A stretch of DNA of 64,000 bases from Microbacterium sp. AG238 (GTDB lineage: Bacteria; Actinomycetota; Actinomycetes; Actinomycetales; Microbacteriaceae): contig NZ_RAQC01000001.1 of assembly GCF_003610405.1 (NCBI RefSeq), positions 2,232,001 to 2,296,000 on the forward strand. The letters run 5' to 3'. The position numbers and the translations under genes were made by a program. Below, one piece after another: positions 60,884 through 64,000 of this stretch. Under the pieces are notes generated by a model that did no database searches, was not told the origin of the DNA, and was given only the letters and a program-made list of their open reading frames with translations. Numbering within the stretch: the first letter of the stretch is position 1; every line of letters starts with the position of its first letter.

Positions 60884-61195
60884 ATGCCAAACAAGCCCGT
60901 GAGCCGTCGCTCCCTCGTCGAGAGTGCGAAGAACGGCGGTGCTCATGGGCGGCGCCGGCGTCGGTTGATGGCGCTCGGGAGCCTGCTTGCGATCACCGGC
61001 GGTCTGGTCACAGTTCTCTTCTTCGCACAGCCCTGGCGGACGTGCGATCACGAGGACACGTCGATCGGTTGCTCGATGCTGCCCCACGATGCAGTCGTGA
61101 TGGGAGTGGCGTGCGTCGTCGCTCTCATCGGTATCGCAGTACTGATCGCCGGGCGGATGAGCCCGTCGCGGCCGCGCTCGGATCGCCCGACCTGA
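60884..61195 (+). CDS. Small two-helix membrane protein
   Basis: 103 residues: very basic N-terminus, helix 1 (MALGSLLAITGGLVTVLFFA), an external loop with two cysteines (RTCDHEDTSIGCS), helix 2 (VMGVACVVALIGIAVLIAG), short basic tail. No family recognised. Host side of attR, upstream of the lipoprotein array, in the place taken by a different small gene in the island's module. Confidence 0.6.
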   Translation: MPNKPVSRRSLVESAKNGGAHGRRRRRLMALGSLLAITGGLVTVLFFAQPWRTCDHEDTSIGCSMLPHDAVVMGVACVVALIGIAVLIAGRMSPSRPRSDRPT

Positions 61196-61207
61196 TGTCG
61201 ACGACCC

Positions 61208-61245
61208 GCCCCGGCGCAGCGCCAGCTGCGACCGGGGCTTTTTCT
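61208..61245 (+). terminator. Terminator before the lipoprotein array
   Basis: GCCCCGG and CCGGGGC pair around a 17-base loop, followed by TTTTTCTTTC; homologous to 50772-50815. Confidence 0.8.
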
Positions 61246-61343
61246 TTCGCGCTGGCGCGCCGTGATTGAAGAATTCTCATCCGTTCGTGCGATTCGCTTC
61301 GTCGACTGCGCTCATAGGCTGGTGATGCCTTGAGGAGGGCGGC

Positions 61344-61457
61344 ATGACCGACGTTTCCGTGCATTTCGACACGCGTCGCTCGTCGGCAACCACGATCGGC
61401 GCGGCGGGCCGAATGCATTCTCGCGGAGGTGGCGAACAAACGAGGCACGCGCGGGGC
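61344..61457 (+). pseudogene. Deletion scar: start of WXG-partner gene joined to effector 3' end
   Basis: ATG and the next codons give TDVSVHFDTRRSSATTIGAA, matching the first 24 residues of the protein at 50908. At about 61411 the homology switches to the last bases of the effector gene (GCATTCTCGCGGAGGTGGCG against GCATCTTCGCGGAAGTGGCG at 52904). About 1.9 kb present in the island copy is missing. The frame happens to continue into the next lipoprotein. Confidence 0.8.
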
Positions 61458-61907
61458 ATGTCGATCGTCGCTGTTCTTGCTTTTGTGGGTTTCGCGACGG
61501 TGGGGTGCGCAGTGGCTGAGCGACCGACGCTCGAGCGGGCGAAGGCTGAGACTCAGGCCGTGTTGCAGCAGATTGCGGACGAGGTTCCCGATGGTGTTGT
61601 CGAGGTTCGTACCCCTGATTCGGCCTACCTGGCCTGCGACGGTGGCGGGTATTACTCGATCAACCATTGGGTTGTCACGCCAGGGCCCGGATTCGGCGGT
61701 GAAGCGTTCGTCGACGCGTTGCCCGAGCGATTGGGTGATGGCTTCGTTGTTGCCGAGGTGGTGGGCATCAAGTCCCCGGCCGTGGCCCTCAACCACGTCA
61801 GCGGCGCGGCCCTCGATGTCGTGGTCCTTGAGTCGGTCGGCGGTGTTGTTGTTGTCGATCTTCTTGGACTCGCGCCATGCGGCGATGGCGAGCCGCCGAC
61901 CGAATGA
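61458..61907 (+). CDS. Orphan immunity-like lipoprotein 1
   Basis: 149 residues from ATG 61458, where the signal peptide begins (lipobox TVGC); the fused frame from 61344 would hide the signal by 38 residues. Mature part ERPTLERAKAETQAVLQQIA, IADEVPDGVVEV, YLACDGGGYYSINHWVVTPG, LLGLAPCGDGEPPTE. Paralogue of the lipoprotein at 52928. Its effector is deleted. Expression may use the module promoter upstream of 61344. Confidence 0.75.
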   Translation: MSIVAVLAFVGFATVGCAVAERPTLERAKAETQAVLQQIADEVPDGVVEVRTPDSAYLACDGGGYYSINHWVVTPGPGFGGEAFVDALPERLGDGFVVAEVVGIKSPAVALNHVSGAALDVVVLESVGGVVVVDLLGLAPCGDGEPPTE

Positions 61908-62383
61908 GCAGCGAATCAATGAAGCGGTCCCGTGCAGTGTCGGTCACTGCAGTTCTGACGCTGGCGGGCATGACGATGGCGGGGTGCGCGATGGCAGGGC
62001 GACCGACGCTCGAACAAGCACGGGCTGAGGCCGAGGCCGCGATGCAACGAATCGCGGACGAGATCCCCGGAGGTGTCGTCGAGGTGCGAACTCCCGACTC
62101 GGCGTACCTGGCTTGCGACGGCGGCGGGTACTACTCCATCAACCGCTGGGCAGTCACGCCACAGCCGGGTTTCGACGGCGAAGCATTCGTCGACGCGCTC
62201 CCCGGCCGCCTTGGTTCTGATTACGTGATCGCCGAGACGGTGGACATCAAGTCCCCAGCCGTGGCCTTCAATCACGCCAGCGGGGCTGTCCTCGACGTCA
62301 AGGTACTCGGGACCGAAGGAGACATCGTCGTGGACCTGCTCGGTCTCGCGCCATGCGGTGATGGCCATCGCGAGGCAGAGTGA
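61904..62383 (+). CDS. Orphan immunity-like lipoprotein 2
   Basis: 159 residues from ATG 61904, ATGA overlap with the preceding gene. Lipobox MAGC, then GRPTLEQARAEAEAAMQRIA and the shared DGEAFVDALPGRLG and VDIKSPAVAF segments. Very close to lipoprotein 1 in the YLACDGGGYYSIN stretch, so the two arose by recent duplication or conversion. Confidence 0.75.
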   Translation: MSSESMKRSRAVSVTAVLTLAGMTMAGCAMAGRPTLEQARAEAEAAMQRIADEIPGGVVEVRTPDSAYLACDGGGYYSINRWAVTPQPGFDGEAFVDALPGRLGSDYVIAETVDIKSPAVAFNHASGAVLDVKVLGTEGDIVVDLLGLAPCGDGHREAE

Positions 62384-62411
62384 AGGGCTGTTGCCGGCGA
62401 GCGGATATCTG

Positions 62412-62876
62412 ATGACACCCAGGCGTACTTTCTCGACTGTCCTCACTGTGGCGCTGACGGCCATGGCTATGGCGGGCTGTGCAATGGTGGAGCGACCGAC
62501 GCTCGAAGAGGCACAGGCGGAGACCGAGGCGCTCTTGCAACAGATTGCGAACGAGGTTCCCGGCGGAGTTGTAACGGTGGACACCCCTAACCCGTCCTAC
62601 CGAGACTGTGGCGACGGTACGTACTACGCGACCATCCAGTGGGGCGTCATGCCGGGGCCCGGATTCGACGGAGAAGCATTCGTCGATGCGCTTCCCGGGC
62701 GCTTGGGTGAGGACTTCGTGGTCGCAGAGACGGTGGACATCACGTCGCCCGCTGTCGCTCTGGACCATTCGGGCGGGACGGTGCTCGATGTGCAGGTTCT
62801 CGAAATCGACGGAGGCATCGTTATCGATCTGCTCGGTCTTACTGCCTGCGGGGTAGGACAGCCTCCGGCGAGATGA
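62412..62876 (+). CDS. Orphan immunity-like lipoprotein 3
   Basis: 154 residues from ATG 62412. Lipobox MAGC, then ERPTLEEAQAETEALLQQIA and YRDCGDGTYYATIQWGVMPG. It is nearer to the island copy (GDDTYYATLRWGVTPG, end CGVGQPP) than to its neighbours, showing that the array holds more than one subtype. Confidence 0.75.
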   Translation: MTPRRTFSTVLTVALTAMAMAGCAMVERPTLEEAQAETEALLQQIANEVPGGVVTVDTPNPSYRDCGDGTYYATIQWGVMPGPGFDGEAFVDALPGRLGEDFVVAETVDITSPAVALDHSGGTVLDVQVLEIDGGIVIDLLGLTACGVGQPPAR

Positions 62877-63397
62877 TCCCCACCTTGGAAAGACCACCGT
62901 ACGGCGCAGACGCCGCTTCCGAGATGCCGCCCTCGAGGCGCGCGAAAGGCGTCGCGCTTTCAGCGATACTCGCGTTGGCAGCGACGACGATCACTGGTTG
63001 TGTCATGACAGGTCGGCCGACGATCGATGAGGTGCGTGCTGATACGGACGCGATGATGCAGCGCGTCGCGGATGAGGTTCCCGGCGGGGTTGCGGAGGTT
63101 CGGCCGTCCGACTCGCCCTATTGGAAGTGCGCCGAAAACTCCTTCTACTACTCGACGCGCTGGACAGTTGCCCCCGAGGAGGGGTTCGACGGTTCTGCCT
63201 TCATCGAAGCGCTCCCGGCTCGTCTGGGCGACGGGTTCCGTGAGTTCGAGACGGTCCAGGTATCGGTGCCCGCCATCGCATTGAAGCACTCCAGCGGCAT
63301 GCTCCTCGACGTCCAGGTGATCGATCTGGACGGCCGCACGGTCGTCTCCCTGCTGGGCGTCTCTGCGTGCGGTGAAGGGGAACCGCCGGCGGAGTAG
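62873..63397 (+). CDS. Orphan immunity-like lipoprotein 4 (divergent)
   Basis: 174 residues, ATGA overlap with lipoprotein 3. Longer N-terminus before the signal peptide (start could be further in), lipobox ITGC, then GRPTIDEVRADTDAMMQRVA and YWKCAENSFYYSTRWTVAPE. The most divergent member; conserved cysteines remain. Last gene of the array. Confidence 0.7.
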   Translation: MIPTLERPPYGADAASEMPPSRRAKGVALSAILALAATTITGCVMTGRPTIDEVRADTDAMMQRVADEVPGGVAEVRPSDSPYWKCAENSFYYSTRWTVAPEEGFDGSAFIEALPARLGDGFREFETVQVSVPAIALKHSSGMLLDVQVIDLDGRTVVSLLGVSACGEGEPPAE

Positions 63398-63498
63398 ATC
63401 GTTCCCCACTCCCATCCGTTCGCCCATCGGCTCCGAAGAAGACCCGGGATCAGCTGGCGCGCGACGAATCAACAGCGACTCGTCCGAGATGTTTTGAT

Positions 63499-63516
63499 TA
63501 CAGAAGGATCTGTAAC
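63499..63516. promoter_or_regulatory. Palindrome upstream of the last gene
   Basis: TTACAG and CTGTAA around AAGGAT, 35 bases before ATG 63551. Possible operator or promoter element. Confidence 0.4.
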
Positions 63517-63550
63517 CAGTGCCGTCGGTCACCACGAAGGGGGCATGCAC

Positions 63551-64000
63551 ATGCGTCGTCGACGCCCGCTCGTCGCTCGGGGAGGCGAACTCGAACTCAA
63601 CAAGTTCCGTGCAGACGGTCGTGAGACGCTGCTCGGCTTGTTGCCGCTGACGTCCTACATGTCGTCAGCGAACATCGGGTTCGCGGCGGTTCGCGACGCG
63701 GACGCGGTGCTGCGTGCCAACCTCGTCCGCGTCGGGCGCTACCTCTTCGCTCACGTGAGGCTCCCGGCGGCGACCGTTGTGTGGCCGCGCGATCAGCACT
63801 CCCGAGACCGCGCCGTCGTCATCGCCGCCGAAGATCGGGCGATGCGGGTCACCTCGGAAGCTCCCGTCGTCGCTCGGCGGGGGACGGTGTTCCTGGTCCC
63901 TCCCGGCACGGAACCGGTGACATTCGAAGCGACGGAATCGACCGAGCTGGTCTTCATCAGCCTGGATGCCGCGGATTTCGCACGTCGGCGGCGGATGGGC
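63551..64000 (+). CDS. AraC-type regulator N-terminal part, cut by window end
   Basis: Open to the last base, 150 codons visible. ATG 63551 has GAAGGGGG at good spacing. The translation contains LTSYMSSANIGFAAVRDADA, a stretch of short beta strands and VFLVPPGTEPVTFEATESTE, then LVFISLDAADFARRRRMG. This is like the cupin-type N-terminal domain of AraC-family regulators; the DNA-binding part would lie beyond the window, so the call is tentative. Confidence 0.5.
   Translation, partial: MRRRRPLVARGGELELNKFRADGRETLLGLLPLTSYMSSANIGFAAVRDADAVLRANLVRVGRYLFAHVRLPAATVVWPRDQHSRDRAVVIAAEDRAMRVTSEAPVVARRGTVFLVPPGTEPVTFEATESTELVFISLDAADFARRRRMG

Overview
The DNA is very GC-rich and its codon use and gene set (ClpC, RadA, a septum-formation-type lipoprotein, a MmyB-type XRE regulator, LacI-controlled sugar ABC genes, many leaderless genes) point to a high-GC Gram-positive actinomycete. 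I would guess Microbacteriaceae, Microbacterium-like, but that is inference from style and content, not a phylogenetic result.

Positions 1-33.1 kb and 60.7-64 kb are host chromosome. The left part holds the end of a PTS permease with a MupG-type 6-phospho-muramidase (cell-wall sugar salvage), a LacI-controlled sugar ABC importer without its ATPase, an alanine/sodium symporter, ArsC, DeoR and SDR genes, an XRE/DUF2975 membrane operon, clpC, a PuuD-type amidohydrolase, a transglutaminase/ATP-grasp pair, a 6C-like small RNA, radA, ldh and an MFS exporter. Several intergenic repeat families lie here: a 64-bp palindromic element in three full copies and one half copy, a five-copy 84-bp tandem repeat beside radA, a hexanucleotide microsatellite flanked by paired repeats, and an 85-bp inverted repeat beside ldh.

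A tRNA-Ser(CGA) gene at 33128-33218 marks the left edge of an integrated genomic island. Its 3' end and the following terminator (33192-33255) are repeated with one mismatch at 60606-60669, next to a tyrosine integrase and an excisionase-like gene, so the island is about 27.4 kb. No relaxase, FtsK/TraB-type pump or obvious replication protein is visible, so it looks non-autonomous. Its cargo is defence- and competition-like: a broken type II restriction-modification pair, a Shedu (SduA) nuclease, a Schlafen/AlbA_2 protein, an HNH nuclease and a possible PD-(D/E)XK nuclease, a MbcA/ParS-like antitoxin-type protein, a DUF4238/membrane-protein pair, and a compact ATP-grasp RiPP (graspetide-like) operon. 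It also carries an IS3-family element inserted in a 27-bp minisatellite, a dense cluster of TGTACC/GGTACA sites that could be an origin or control region, and a 57-bp perfect palindrome between regulatory genes.

The most interesting part is a three-gene module in the island at 50.9-53.4 kb: a small helical protein, a WXG-type protein with a C-terminal hydrolase-like domain, and a lipoprotein. A related module sits just outside the right att site at 61.3-63.4 kb, but there the effector has been deleted and four paralogous lipoproteins remain in tandem. This is what an effector locus with orphan immunity genes would look like.

A 2.8-kb stretch (53.4-56.2 kb) and a 0.75-kb stretch (58.35-59.1 kb) of the island contain no gene I can support.
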